NCBI RefSeq assembly: GCF_024707525.1
Contig: NZ_CP062233.1
Span: 124,001 to 188,000 of the forward strand
Source: Rhizobium sp. TH2
GTDB lineage: Bacteria > Pseudomonadota > Alphaproteobacteria > Rhizobiales > Rhizobiaceae
Length of the DNA stretch: 64,000 nt
Reading direction: 5' to 3'
Numbering within the stretch: the first letter of the stretch is position 1; each line of letters begins with the position of its first letter. The position numbers and the translations under genes were made by a program. Under the pieces are notes generated by a model. That model made no database searches. It had not been told where the DNA came from and worked only from the letters and a program-made list of their open reading frames with translations. This document shows positions 18,267 to 26,502 of this stretch, piece by piece.

Positions 18267-19172
18267 ATGCGCGATTGTGTTATTGTTGGCGGGGGCCCAG
18301 CCGGGTTGACTGCAGCGCTGTACCTTGCACGCTACCATCTCTCATCGACTCTAATCGATGGTGGAAAAAGTCGTGCAGCTCTGATCCCGCTGTCACACAA
18401 TCACGCCGGATTCCCGGACGGGATAAGTGGGCGTGACCTTCTGGAGCGAATTCGCCGACAGCTGGCATTATACCCCGCGGAACTCATTCACGGGCAGGTC
18501 GAAAGCATTGATCTGGAAGACGGCATTTTCCGCCTCAAGGTCGAAGGGAGCCTGCTGGACGCGAAGAAGGTCCTCCTAGCGACCGGAGTGATCAACCATC
18601 GGCCGCAGATGCCGGATGATCTTCACGACGCGGCGTTAATGCGCGGACTGCTGCGCTATTGTCCCGTCTGCGACGGGTACGAAATCACCGATAAAGACAT
18701 CGCCGTGACGGGTTCGGGAAGCCGTGCATACGCTGAGGCGAAATTCCTTCGCAGCTATACGGCGTCGATTGCGGTGTTTCCCGATCACGGTTCGCTGGAC
18801 ATGTGCGAAGAAGAACTGGCCGAACTCTCGGACCTCGGCATTACGGTGCTCGATGAGCCGCCGCTCGGCTTTTCGATTGCGGAGGGCGCGCTGGAGGTCA
18901 AATTCTCCGACCTGACCCGCCGGTTTGCTTCGGTTTACCCGGCGCTTGGTTCGGACATTCAATCCGACCTCGCCGTCTCATTGGGAGCCGAGCGGTCGGA
19001 AGGCGGGTGCCTTTGGGTCGACAAGCATCAGCGCACAACTGTACCCAACCTCTACGCTGCAGGCGACCTGGTTCTCGGACTGGACCAAATATCCCATGCC
19101 ATGGGTCAAGCGGCGGTTGCCGCGACCGCCATTCGGAATGATCTCTCGTCAGAGAAAGTCCTGCAGCGTTAA
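18267..19172 (+). CDS. thioredoxin-reductase-like FAD-dependent oxidoreductase
   Basis: 301 aa from ATG 18267, with GGAAGGA just upstream; a longer frame from 18150 lacks a ribosome site. FAD-binding GGGPAGLTAALYLAR at the N-terminus, redox-active CPVC in RYCPVCDGYE (about residue 130), and a C-terminal FAD contact YAAGDLVLGLDQISHAMGQA, all as in TrxB. The NAD(P) site is unusual: the usual GxGxxA and HRRxxxRA motifs are replaced by GSGSRAYAEAKFL and VFPDHGSLD. It may not use NADPH in the normal way, or may use another donor. A cytosolic disulfide or flavin reductase is the safest description. Confidence 0.8.
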   Translation: MRDCVIVGGGPAGLTAALYLARYHLSSTLIDGGKSRAALIPLSHNHAGFPDGISGRDLLERIRRQLALYPAELIHGQVESIDLEDGIFRLKVEGSLLDAKKVLLATGVINHRPQMPDDLHDAALMRGLLRYCPVCDGYEITDKDIAVTGSGSRAYAEAKFLRSYTASIAVFPDHGSLDMCEEELAELSDLGITVLDEPPLGFSIAEGALEVKFSDLTRRFASVYPALGSDIQSDLAVSLGAERSEGGCLWVDKHQRTTVPNLYAAGDLVLGLDQISHAMGQAAVAATAIRNDLSSEKVLQR

Positions 19173-19261
19173 TCGCGCCTCTGATGGTCAAGCTGCTGGC
19201 GCGAACGGCGGTGTCTTTGATTGAGTTGCTGCGATCGACGATCAAAGTAGCCATCCCATTC

Positions 19262-19468
19262 TCACTTTTCGCTTTGCCTGGGAGCCGGCAGAAAGATCAA
19301 GGTGAAGATTGCTGCGGCGGCGACACAAGCGACCAGCGGCGGCCAAATAGCAGCGAAGACCAATAGCCAAATTACTTGCCGAGGGTTATCGCGATCGAAC
19401 GGTTTTGCGAAATGGACAAATATCACCACTGTAACGAGTAGCCAGATCATGACGAGGTTGCTTTGCAT
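19262..19468 (-). CDS. small two-helix membrane protein
   Basis: 68 aa with AGGAG nine bases before ATG 19468. Two hydrophobic helices (VMIWLLVTVVIFVHF and VIWLLVFAAIWPPLVACVAAAAIFTLIFLP) joined by a charged loop (KPFDRDNPRQ). No family recognised. Convergent with the flavoprotein gene. Confidence 0.6.
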   Translation of the reverse strand: MQSNLVMIWLLVTVVIFVHFAKPFDRDNPRQVIWLLVFAAIWPPLVACVAAAAIFTLIFLPAPRQSEK

Positions 19469-19510
19469 GCGCTTTGCTCCTGATGTAGATCTCCGTTGAA
19501 AGCACGGCCG

Positions 19511-19846
19511 CTAACGCACAATCTTGACCTTCCAAACAGATGTTCGAACACCGGTCGACGTACGTTCGCCGTGTGCGGGATGATCAATGGGGACGGGCTC
19601 AAGAAGGAGCGTGGGACCCTTCATCATACTGATGCCCAGTAGCTCAGCGCTCGCGTTCACAATCGAAGCTGGAAACTTCTCGCCGCTCACATGTATGCAA
19701 AGCTGGTCATTCGTCGAGGGGATGGACTCGGTCTCAGAGTTATCCTCTGGCGAAATCAGCAATACGGAATTCAACTCGAGAGACCGGCTTTTGGTCTGTC
19801 CGATCCAACTGCGCATACCTTTGCTTCGCGTTGCCTGGTGGTCCAT
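19511..19846 (-). CDS. hypothetical protein
   Basis: 111 aa; its ATG is two bases after the stop of the preceding gene, suggesting translational coupling. No own ribosome site is visible, and the Met at codon 11 is an alternative start. Ser/Thr-rich, probably beta-structured middle (NSVLLISPED, LCIHVSGEKFPASIV), Val/Lys/Arg end. No family recognised. Confidence 0.45.
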   Translation of the reverse strand: MDHQATRSKGMRSWIGQTKSRSLELNSVLLISPEDNSETESIPSTNDQLCIHVSGEKFPASIVNASAELLGISMMKGPTLLLEPVPIDHPAHGERTSTGVRTSVWKVKIVR

Positions 19847-19848
19847 TT

Positions 19849-20022
19849 CTATCGGCTAGCCATTTGCGTCGGTGCGATTTGTGCAGTGTCAACTCCGTAA
19901 CCGGAAACCGCGGAGCTACCGAAAGTGGCGGCTGACACTAGAAGTGAGCTCGCGACAATGATCACCGAACTTACGGCGAGAGCAAGCGGTCTGAGCGGAT
20001 TTCGGGGCGTCGCGTCCGGCAT
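19849..20022 (-). CDS. small exported protein
   Basis: 57 aa from ATG 20022 (MPDATPRNPLRPLALAV), preceded by GGAGAAACAAA; an upstream Met at 20067 is less likely. A single hydrophobic segment (LALAVSSVIIVASSLLVSA) with a possible cleavage site after VSAATFG, leaving a peptide of under 30 residues. First gene of a two-gene unit with 19511-19846. Confidence 0.5.
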   Translation of the reverse strand: MPDATPRNPLRPLALAVSSVIIVASSLLVSAATFGSSAVSGYGVDTAQIAPTQMASR

Positions 20023-20067
20023 TTTGTTTCTCCAATGATGTGAGAGTCGAATCCTCGGGCAAGCCAA

Positions 20068-20883
20068 ATGTTCCTAACGATCTAGCCGTTTCGTAAAATT
20101 GCGAAACTTGGACGCTTGAATCGACTTTAAAGCTTACGAGAACACTTGGTAGATTACGTTGAATCTCCGAGTTTTCCGATCATATATCCCGACCGGTTCA
20201 TCTCGCCGTAACCCTCGCCTTCCCTGTCCTCGCTTAGTCGTCGTCGTTTCCAATACCCGATACAACCCGTGACCGAGCAGCCGGCGGATTATTACGTCGT
20301 TACGGAAAAGATCGTCGTCGGTAACGCGCACTGCTTGACTTTGTCGCAATCAAGAGCGGCAAGGACCACACCGACTATGGCTTTGCCCTCGTCAACAACA
20401 GGCATTTGATGGTCGAGCCGCCGCCCTTTTCATTCAGTGATACAAAAAATAGAGCTTGAGCTTTCGGACTCCTCAGTGGATCGACAACGCCCGGCCGTCG
20501 ATCATTGCGACGAATTGATGGTCGCGCCCTATGTCATCGGTATCAAAGCCCAGTCCGCACCGACGTTGTGCCAGCAAGGTTTTCACGGTAGCCTTGCGCG
20601 GATAGCCAGACACTTCGCATTAGCCTGCGTGGCATACCCGTTCGATCACTAGGAGTTTTTATGAAAAAAGGCTGACTGCGATGTGACGCCTGAAGGCGCT
20701 CCGGACTAGCGCGGGATGAAACTAACCAGGCATTCGCAAAAAAGGCAAATGAAGAGAACAGGCTAACCAAGCCAAGACGCTGCGCCATCATAATATGAAG
20801 CTTCTCGGTTGGCCCCTACGACGAACCGCGGGTAGAGAGTACGATATCCTGAAGTAAATCACGACGGCGGCGGACGATGTACA
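20068..20883. other. Long stretch without a supported gene
   Basis: No full gene recognised. Around 20270-20350 the plus strand reads like a short piece of an exported small protein (P-V-T-E-Q-P-A-D-Y-Y-V-V-T-E-K-I-V-V-G), possibly a relic of a DUF1236-like repeat. The rest shows frequent stops in all frames. Confidence 0.4.
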
Positions 20884-20916
20884 TAAAAGTCGGCCGCCAG
20901 TTATTGACGGCCGACT
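20884..20916 (-). terminator. Rho-independent terminator (minus strand)
   Basis: AGTCGGCCG (20888-20896) pairs perfectly with CGGCCGACT (20908-20916); on the minus strand the stem is followed by TTTT. It lies 24 bp after the stop of the small gene at 20941-21162. Confidence 0.75.
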
Positions 20917-20940
20917 GACCCTAGTTGTTGGCAATGGACT

Positions 20941-21162
20941 TTAATCGACGTTTACAGTGCCTTTGATCACGACATCCGGATCGTTGCGCTGTTCCTTGAT
21001 AATGATCTTCTTCTTGACGACGACATCCGGGTCGCGTTCCTTCACAACGATGCTTCCAGTCGTATCCACATCGGTATCGCGCTTGATGATGGTTACATCG
21101 TCGGCGACCGCAAAGGTGCCGAACGAAAAAGCTGCCGCAAGGCCAAGTGCAAGAATCTTCGT
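20941..21162 (-). CDS. small exported protein without a standard start codon
   Basis: About 73 residues: Lys-Ile, hydrophobic LALGLAAAFSFGTFAVA (a signal peptide), then DDVTIIKRDTDVDTTGSIVV and repeated KERDPDVVVKKKIII-like segments ending VNVD. Coding pattern and a following terminator support a real gene. However, upstream of the signal peptide the frame reads TGA-AGG-ACG-AAG-ATT with no ATG, GTG or TTG. Either the normal ATG-AAG start has mutated to ACG-AAG, or translation begins at ATT, which has GAAGGA five bases upstream. Shown from the ACG. Similar short exported acidic/basic repeat proteins are common in rhizobia. Confidence 0.5.
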   Translation of the reverse strand, partial: TKILALGLAAAFSFGTFAVADDVTIIKRDTDVDTTGSIVVKERDPDVVVKKKIIIKEQRNDPDVVIKGTVNVD

Positions 21163-21240
21163 CCTTCAAACGATTGGAAAAGCGGGGCCTCCTTCAGGCG
21201 AGCCAATACGTCCTTTATTGAGCCGTATTGCGTCCAAGTC

Positions 21241-22374
21241 CTACCTGCCACCATCATCATTTTCGCTTGGGGGTTCTTCCGGTGGGCGATCCGCCGTCAG
21301 AAAAATCCCGATCGGACGCAGCGCCTCGAAATTGTCGCACGCCACTTTGAGAATGACGAGGATGGGCACCGCCATCAAGGCGCCAATAAAGCCCCACAGC
21401 CATGACCAGAAAGAAATGGAGATGAAGACGAACACAGCGTTTAGCTCCAGCCGCCTCCCCAAAAGCATTGGCGTGAGGAATTGACCTTCGAGAATATGGA
21501 CGAATAAAATAAAGGCTGGGGCGATCAAGCCGTAGGCGGTGTTGTCAAACGTCGCAATCGAGATGCTGCCGACGAGAACGATGGCAATCAGCGCCCCGAT
21601 GTAGGGTAGGAAGTTCAGCACCGCCGAAGCGACTGCCCAAACAAGTGGATTGGGTATTCCGAGTGCCCATACCCCCACGCCGACGACAATACCAACGATT
21701 ATGTTGATAATGGTAATCGTGAAAAGGTAGCGGGAGATTTCTGTCTGAATGTCGTAGATGATTTTGAGCGCCCGCTTCTTGTCGCTCAGATTGGGAAACA
21801 GCTGGAGTATTTTCTGGTAAAACATCGTGCCAGAGGCGAGCAGGAACAGCGAAAGCACAAAGGTTACCGCCAGCGTTGTTCCCACCGACAAAAGATTTCC
21901 GGCGGCCCGCGATAATATGCCAGGCTGAGCGACCACGACCTTTTGAGTGCTCTCTCCCGATACATTTTCCGAGACGGCGTCGATCTGGGCTGTTGCCTGG
22001 ATGGCCTTGTCAAACATCCGGCGCACCGTTTCCATGCGATCGCGAAGCTTGGCTCCTATCTCAGGGGCGTCAGAAATCATCTGAGAAATCGGCCCACTGG
22101 TCGCGTAGCTCAACGCTCCGAACGAGCCAGCAGAAAAAATGATGAGAATTGTCGCGGCCACAGCTGGCCGCATCCCCCATTTGCCCATGTATCGTACGAC
22201 CGGGGTTAGCGTCGTCGCAAGGATGAATGCAAGGAATACCGGCGTAAGAAAGTCTCGCCCGATGTAAAGGCCATAGACCGCAAGCATCAGGAAGATGCCG
22301 ACGATATAGGGATGAGATTTGCGACTTACCTGGAAGGGCAGGTCCGATGGTTTACGCGATTCATCGTTCGGCAT
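21241..22374 (-). CDS. AI-2E family transporter
   Basis: 377 aa from ATG 22374, with GAGG five bases upstream; a GTG two codons earlier is also possible. Intact copy of the gene broken at 6658: GLYIGRDFLTPVFLAFILA, central soluble region with VVVAQPGILSRAAGN, ISRYLFTITIINIIVG, LNFLPYIGALIAIV, EGQFLTPMLLGRRLELN and FWSWLWGFIGALMAVP. About eight helices. The family was named after TqsA, proposed to export AI-2, but substrate is unproven for most members. The C-terminal tail is acidic/Pro-rich and cytosolic. Confidence 0.88.
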   Translation of the reverse strand: MPNDESRKPSDLPFQVSRKSHPYIVGIFLMLAVYGLYIGRDFLTPVFLAFILATTLTPVVRYMGKWGMRPAVAATILIIFSAGSFGALSYATSGPISQMISDAPEIGAKLRDRMETVRRMFDKAIQATAQIDAVSENVSGESTQKVVVAQPGILSRAAGNLLSVGTTLAVTFVLSLFLLASGTMFYQKILQLFPNLSDKKRALKIIYDIQTEISRYLFTITIINIIVGIVVGVGVWALGIPNPLVWAVASAVLNFLPYIGALIAIVLVGSISIATFDNTAYGLIAPAFILFVHILEGQFLTPMLLGRRLELNAVFVFISISFWSWLWGFIGALMAVPILVILKVACDNFEALRPIGIFLTADRPPEEPPSENDDGGR

Positions 22375-22493
22375 TGCCACCTCGGGTAGTCATTTGCGAT
22401 CAAAAGTGCAAATCAGGCGGATCCCGAAAATATCCCGTCTTCACAGCGACTGACCGCCGTGAGACAGGAATGTCATACTTGCGGGCTTCTCAT

Positions 22494-22523
22494 AAAAATG
22501 CGGCGACCTAGCGGGCCGCCGCA
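22494..22523 (-). terminator. Rho-independent terminator (minus strand)
   Basis: TGCGGCG (22499-22505) pairs with CGCCGCA (22517-22523); on the minus strand the stem ends in TTTTT. It follows the stop of the YflT-like gene by about 15 bp. Confidence 0.75.
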
Positions 22524-22539
22524 ATCCGATTTAAAAGTT

Positions 22540-23136
22540 TCAGACGCGGGGGTAGCGCCCGCGCTCCTTGGTGATCTCGTCGGCGTTGTAAGGGTCCCGC
22601 GTCGGATCGAAGCCAGTCCAGCCTTCCTGCTCGTAGCTGCGGCGGCGTGCAACTGGATCGACCCAGCTTTCGCCTTTGAGAATGCCATCGACTTCAGCGT
22701 AGCGGGAGTCGTCAACACGCGCGGTTACCAATGTACCGCCACGCCGAACACCTTCGGCGTAAACATGCGCCTCAGATTCGGACACGCCTTCCTCTGTCAA
22801 GGCGCCAACAATGCCACCAGTCGCACCGCCAACTGCGGCGCCCGCCACAGCACCGACGGCCGTTGCAGCCAACCAGCCAGCCGCGACCACGGGTCCGACG
22901 CCTGGGATGGCCATCAGCCCGAGGCCGGTAAGCAGTCCACCGGTGCCGCCGACGAGGGCTCCGATGCCGGCGCCCGTGCCCGCCCCTTCAGCGGCGTTGG
23001 ATTCGTCGGTATAGCGCCCGTCGCCATTGTTGGAGACGATCGAAATGTCGTCAGCGACGATGCCGGCGCTCTCAAGCCTCGAGACGGCAGACTCGGCATC
23101 ACGGTAATTGTCAAAGAGTCCGGTAACTGTTCTCAT
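22540..23136 (-). CDS. general stress protein 17M-like (YflT domain) with Gly-rich membrane region
   Basis: 198 aa, start ATG 23136 with AAGGAG upstream. Residues 1-35 match the YflT-like domain (TVTGLFDNYRDAESAVSRLESAGIVADDISIVS). Residues 50-115 are a Gly/Ala-rich hydrophobic hairpin (GTGAGIGALVGGTGGLLTGLG and AGWLAATAVGAVAGAAVGGA). The middle segment EAHVYAEGVRRGGTLVTARVDD is typical of the family, and the tail is charged (WTGFDPTRDPY). Role: membrane-associated general or heat stress protein of unknown mechanism. It has its own terminator. Confidence 0.75.
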   Translation of the reverse strand: MRTVTGLFDNYRDAESAVSRLESAGIVADDISIVSNNGDGRYTDESNAAEGAGTGAGIGALVGGTGGLLTGLGLMAIPGVGPVVAAGWLAATAVGAVAGAAVGGATGGIVGALTEEGVSESEAHVYAEGVRRGGTLVTARVDDSRYAEVDGILKGESWVDPVARRRSYEQEGWTGFDPTRDPYNADEITKERGRYPRV

Positions 23137-23160
23137 GGAAATGCTCCTTGGGTTACAAGC

Positions 23161-23397
23161 TTATTGGGCGACAACATTACCTTGATAATCCAGTCCCACC
23201 GGACCGGACTTGCCGTCTTTCGTCGCCGTGCCGCGCCACACGCCCTGGTCATCGAGTTTGAGCGAACCGACGTCAGTGTAGCCCGCCTCTGCGATCCGTT
23301 CCTTGGCCTGCGCCTCAGTAAAGCTGTTGGCGCCTTCCACGGGAGCCGTGGCGTTTTTGGTGTCAGGCGTGGTCACCGCAGGCGCATCTCCCTGCAT
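23161..23397 (-). CDS. hypothetical protein with PepSY-like C-terminal half
   Basis: 78 aa from ATG 23397. The C-terminal 50 residues (SFTEAQAKERIAEAGYTDVGSL, then GVWRGTATKDGKSGPVGLDYQGNVV) resemble small exported rhizobial proteins with a PepSY-like fold. Relatives usually have a signal peptide, which I cannot find here in any frame upstream, so the 5' end may be damaged or the start non-standard. Same strand as the preceding stress gene, 24 bp downstream of that gene's start region. Confidence 0.5.
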   Translation of the reverse strand: MQGDAPAVTTPDTKNATAPVEGANSFTEAQAKERIAEAGYTDVGSLKLDDQGVWRGTATKDGKSGPVGLDYQGNVVAQ

Positions 23398-23483
23398 GCC
23401 AAAATGCTCGCAATTTGTGCTGTTGTTGCCGAGATTTAAACAATGTCAGCAGGGACGGACCGCAGACCGTTTGCACCGTCGTT

Positions 23484-23558
23484 TTATCGAAGGCCGAGGA
23501 ACGAAAGAATTGCGATAACGACCACAACTGCGCCGACAATCCAGATAATACGATTCAT
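23484..23558 (-). CDS. 24-residue single-helix membrane protein
   Basis: ATG 23558 with GGGAG eight bases upstream, TAA at 23484. The product is one helix: MNRIIWIVGAVVVVIAIL then SFLGLR. The clear ribosome site, Trp/Val/Ile composition and position between stress genes make it a believable microprotein; near-identical short sequences are annotated in rhizobia as far as I recall. Probably inner membrane. Confidence 0.6.
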   Translation of the reverse strand: MNRIIWIVGAVVVVIAILSFLGLR

Positions 23559-23800
23559 AAGGCTCTCCCAACTTTCAATGCTTAGATTAGCGCGCCTCCA
23601 GACTACTAGCGGCGTGCGGGCATTAATGAAATCGGTCGGCTTTTGTTCCAAATCAGCATTGAAATTCGAAAGAATCGACGGCTAAACCGGCTATCCGTGG
23701 TGACCAGAGGAGGAACGGTGTACTCAAAGCGACAGCGTCCGCAAAGCTGTTGGATGCAAAAACAGATTCCCTCCTCTACGAACCTACCAACCAGCCTATT

Positions 23801-23824
23801 GAAAAAGGCGCTCTAAAGCGCCTT
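23801..23824 (-). terminator. Rho-independent terminator (minus strand)
   Basis: AAGGCGCT (23805-23812) and AGCGCCTT (23817-23824) with a CTAA loop; on the minus strand the stem is followed by TTTTTC. Ends the DUF3618/holin-like/NdiA-like operon. Confidence 0.8.
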
Positions 23825-23851
23825 GTTCAATATCTTTGACGGGGTCATTAG

Positions 23852-24865
23852 TCAGGGGTGGGTCGCTGCTGTTTCGCTAGATGTGACGGCATCGGCGATC
23901 TTGTCGAACCCTTCATCCACACGCTCCCGAGCAACATCCCGTACATCGGAAACAACATCGGCGGCGGCGTCCAAGGCTTGCGCGGCAATATCACCACCCT
24001 TTTCCATCGCCTTATCAGCCTCGACTTTAACGGCATCCTTTACCTTCGTCGCTGTGTCGCCCATCAACGCATCTTCCTGATCCGTGCGTGGCAGAGCCGC
24101 GCCAATCGCAGCGCCGAAGGCGAAGGCCAAAGCCCCACCCACCAGCGGCTGATCACGAAATGTAGTCTGGATCATATCGTTGAAACGGGCTGATTGATGC
24201 TGCGCGGCTCCAAACGATGACGAGGCAGCTTGCGACACAGATCGACGGCCGTCGGAAACGGTTGAGCCAACTTCCGCCACAGTGTCGGTAATAGCCGTCC
24301 ATGTACGTTGCGCCCAACCCGATGCCTCATCAAGCGCGCTCCCGGCTTCGTCCACGATGCGGTCGATCTGCTGACCACTCGCATCCACGAAACCGCGGAA
24401 GGTGTTTCCGGCATCGTCCATGAAGTGGCCCGCCCGACGGCCGGTCTCATCGGCAAGTGCCCGGAAAGACTTCCCCGAGCTGTCTTGGAAGTGACTGTAA
24501 CGCTTGTCACCGTCCAGGACGGCTGATCGTGAGCGACGCAGTTCGCCGACGATCGGCGCGAGCGGATAATCGAGTTCCTTGACCGACGCAGCTTCGTTGG
24601 TGCTTTGTTGGACTGATGGCTTGGCCATCAGCCAGGCAAGCCCTATCCCAATCAGTGCGACCGGAAGCGGATTGCTCACTGCGGAGCTTTTCAGGTTAGA
24701 TGCGAACTCCGTGCCGCCATGGCCTTTGGCATAGGCGAGCGCCTCGTCGATCAACTGTCCTGGCGATAGCTTGTCCTGAATGGCGCCGAGCTTGTCCTCG
24801 ATGCGACGGCGGTCCTGCTCTATTTCCCGCTCAATCTGCGAGCTCTTCTCATCAACATGGATCAT
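23852..24865 (-). CDS. DUF3618-domain membrane-associated protein
   Basis: 337 aa, start ATG 24865 with AAGGAG upstream. The N-terminal domain (SSQIEREIEQDRRRIEDKLGAI, then LIDEALAYAKGHGG) is DUF3618-like, followed by a hydrophobic helix NPLPVALIGIGLAWLMAK. The middle has Asp/Gly repeats, and a second hydrophobic helix is GGALAFAFGAAIGAALP. The tail is a long amphipathic helix (KVKDAVKVEADKAMEKGGD onward). Last gene of a three-gene operon; the stop of the holin-like gene and this ATG overlap (ATGA). Presumed envelope-stress role. Confidence 0.7.
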   Translation of the reverse strand: MIHVDEKSSQIEREIEQDRRRIEDKLGAIQDKLSPGQLIDEALAYAKGHGGTEFASNLKSSAVSNPLPVALIGIGLAWLMAKPSVQQSTNEAASVKELDYPLAPIVGELRRSRSAVLDGDKRYSHFQDSSGKSFRALADETGRRAGHFMDDAGNTFRGFVDASGQQIDRIVDEAGSALDEASGWAQRTWTAITDTVAEVGSTVSDGRRSVSQAASSSFGAAQHQSARFNDMIQTTFRDQPLVGGALAFAFGAAIGAALPRTDQEDALMGDTATKVKDAVKVEADKAMEKGGDIAAQALDAAADVVSDVRDVARERVDEGFDKIADAVTSSETAATHP

Positions 24866-25278
24866 GACATTTTCTCCTTGACGACTTCCGCGTCACGACG
24901 CAGCGAATTGGCGGTCCGCGGCAGTGTGGGGCTGGTGTTGCGGACGATCGCGATGCCACGAGAAATCGCTACCCACGCGGCCAAGCCGACCACCAAAGCA
25001 ACGACGAGTGATGCGATGGCGTCCGCATTGGCTTCCCTGAACCCCATCGCGACCAGAATGGCGCCAAGCCCGTTGACGATCGCCGCCAGCATAATGCCTA
25101 CCGCGCCGATCGCGAGGACGAGCCCGATTGCAAACATCTCCAAACCGGAAAGGGCGTTTGAGAGCTTCGACGACGCCTCGGTCTTCGCCAGCTCTATTTC
25201 CTTGCGGAACAGGCCGGAAATGTCCGAGACCAACCCCGATATCAGTTCCCCTAGGGGACGTGAATCTCCATTAGTCAT
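24862..25278 (-). CDS. holin-like (PF07332-type) membrane protein
   Basis: 138 aa. The start GELISGLVSDISGLFRKEIELAKTEASSKL is an amphipathic helix typical of the 'phage holin family / DUF1469' proteins, followed by two membrane helices (MFAIGLVLAIGAVGIMLAAIV and AIASLVVALVVGLAAWVAI). Despite the name, these are usually chromosomal envelope proteins. It overlaps both neighbours (eight bases upstream, four downstream), so the operon is tightly coupled. Confidence 0.75.
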   Translation of the reverse strand: MTNGDSRPLGELISGLVSDISGLFRKEIELAKTEASSKLSNALSGLEMFAIGLVLAIGAVGIMLAAIVNGLGAILVAMGFREANADAIASLVVALVVGLAAWVAISRGIAIVRNTSPTLPRTANSLRRDAEVVKEKMS

Positions 25279-25828
25279 TGTAGGTCTCCCTCTGCTGATT
25301 TGATTGTGAAGCGGTCTGCATGGAAGATGTCGTTCGATCGTTCGACGCCATCAGAAACCGGCTGGCAGCCAGTCCGGCGACGGCGGCAATCCCCAAAAAC
25401 GCAAAGGGCTGGCGGCGACCGAAATCCTCGGCAACCCCCGCGATTTGACTCAAATTCTTATCCTTGACCTTTTCGGCGAATTGGCGAGCGGAGGCGCCGA
25501 GTTGGGCCGTATAGTCGCCTATGGCTCCCGCATCTTCTGACTGCATCTCCTTGCCAACGCGTTCGAGTGCGCCGGCTATTTTCTCGATCTGTTCAGCAGC
25601 GCGGCTCTTTTGCTGTTCGGCGACGTCAGTTGCCTTTTCGGTCGCCTTGTGGGCTACGTCTTCCACCGTCCGCTTTACGCTGCTAACATCTTCCTCGATC
25701 TTGTCTCGAAGCGTCGAGGTGGCGTCTTTCGCAGCGACGGCGTTACGGGCAATTGAACGCTCGAACTCTGTGTTCTCGCCGCTAGGCGGTGCGACGGGGC
25801 TGTATGAATTTCCGAATGTGTCTGCCAT
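25271..25828 (-). CDS. NdiA-like nutrient-deprivation-induced protein
   Basis: 185 aa from ATG 25828 with GGGAGG seven bases upstream. Long amphipathic, apolipoprotein-like helices (DKIEEDVSSVKRTVEDVAHKA, EQQKSRAAEQIEKIAGALERVG), then a membrane helix near the end (PFAFLGIAAVAGLAASRFLMA) and a polar tail. Resembles rhizobial 'nutrient deprivation-induced' proteins, by recollection of the layout. First gene of the operon with the holin-like and DUF3618 genes. Confidence 0.65.
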   Translation of the reverse strand: MADTFGNSYSPVAPPSGENTEFERSIARNAVAAKDATSTLRDKIEEDVSSVKRTVEDVAHKATEKATDVAEQQKSRAAEQIEKIAGALERVGKEMQSEDAGAIGDYTAQLGASARQFAEKVKDKNLSQIAGVAEDFGRRQPFAFLGIAAVAGLAASRFLMASNDRTTSSMQTASQSNQQRETYND

Positions 25829-26129
25829 GAAAACCTCCCAAAAGGATGTGGTTCGCATGACCCGTCTAACGCGGATCATGGATGGACAGAGAATTCTAAA
25901 ACAAGCGCTTAGTTCCAAACGCCTTAAAACGGCTCGGAAACTGGGCGCCGTTGGTGCACTCGGGAGGCGTTGCTAGCTCGTGCTTTCCGATCAGTCGTCC
26001 TGCGAGGTCCGATAGCTCGATCATGGGTTACTCACGTGCGTGATTGGAACCTTGCGCTGCGATATTGGTTCGACCTCGCCATCAAAAACAGATGATAAAC
26101 AACGCAACACGCTTGGCACGGGGACTCAT

Positions 26130-26471
26130 ATGTCGCTGACTAAAATCTACGCTAATCTGAGCTGCTCGGATCTCGCCGCCAGCGCGGCTTGGTTCGGCAA
26201 GCTTTTTGGCCGTTCACCCGATGCGCGCCCCATGGCGGGACTGGCCGAATGGCACCATGCAAGTTCGGCAGGCTTTCAGCTTCACCAAAACCCTGACAAC
26301 GCGGGTCGAGGCACCATAACGCTTATCGTCGATGATCTCGTTGTAGAAATAGCCCGGCTGGGCGAGGAAGGCATTATCACAGGCAAAATAGAAGAGGCGG
26401 ACTATACGAGCATCGTTCGCCTTCAAGATCCAGATGGCAATCTGGTGGTTCTAGCCCAACCAAAAGCGTAA
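26130..26471 (+). CDS. VOC-family (glyoxalase/dioxygenase-like) protein
   Basis: 113 aa from ATG 26130 (MSLTKIYANLSCSDLAASAAWF). One beta-alpha-beta-beta-beta module pair: N-terminal YANLSCSDLAASAAWFGKLFG and C-terminal IVRLQDPDGNLVVLAQP, the classic VOC end with Asp-Pro-[Asp/Glu]-Gly-Asn. The Glu in AEWHHA and the C-terminal region may bind metal. Substrate unknown. Confidence 0.8.
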   Translation: MSLTKIYANLSCSDLAASAAWFGKLFGRSPDARPMAGLAEWHHASSAGFQLHQNPDNAGRGTITLIVDDLVVEIARLGEEGIITGKIEEADYTSIVRLQDPDGNLVVLAQPKA

Positions 26472-26502
26472 CTCGTTCATCGCTCAGCAAAAGGGGTGCT
26501 CA

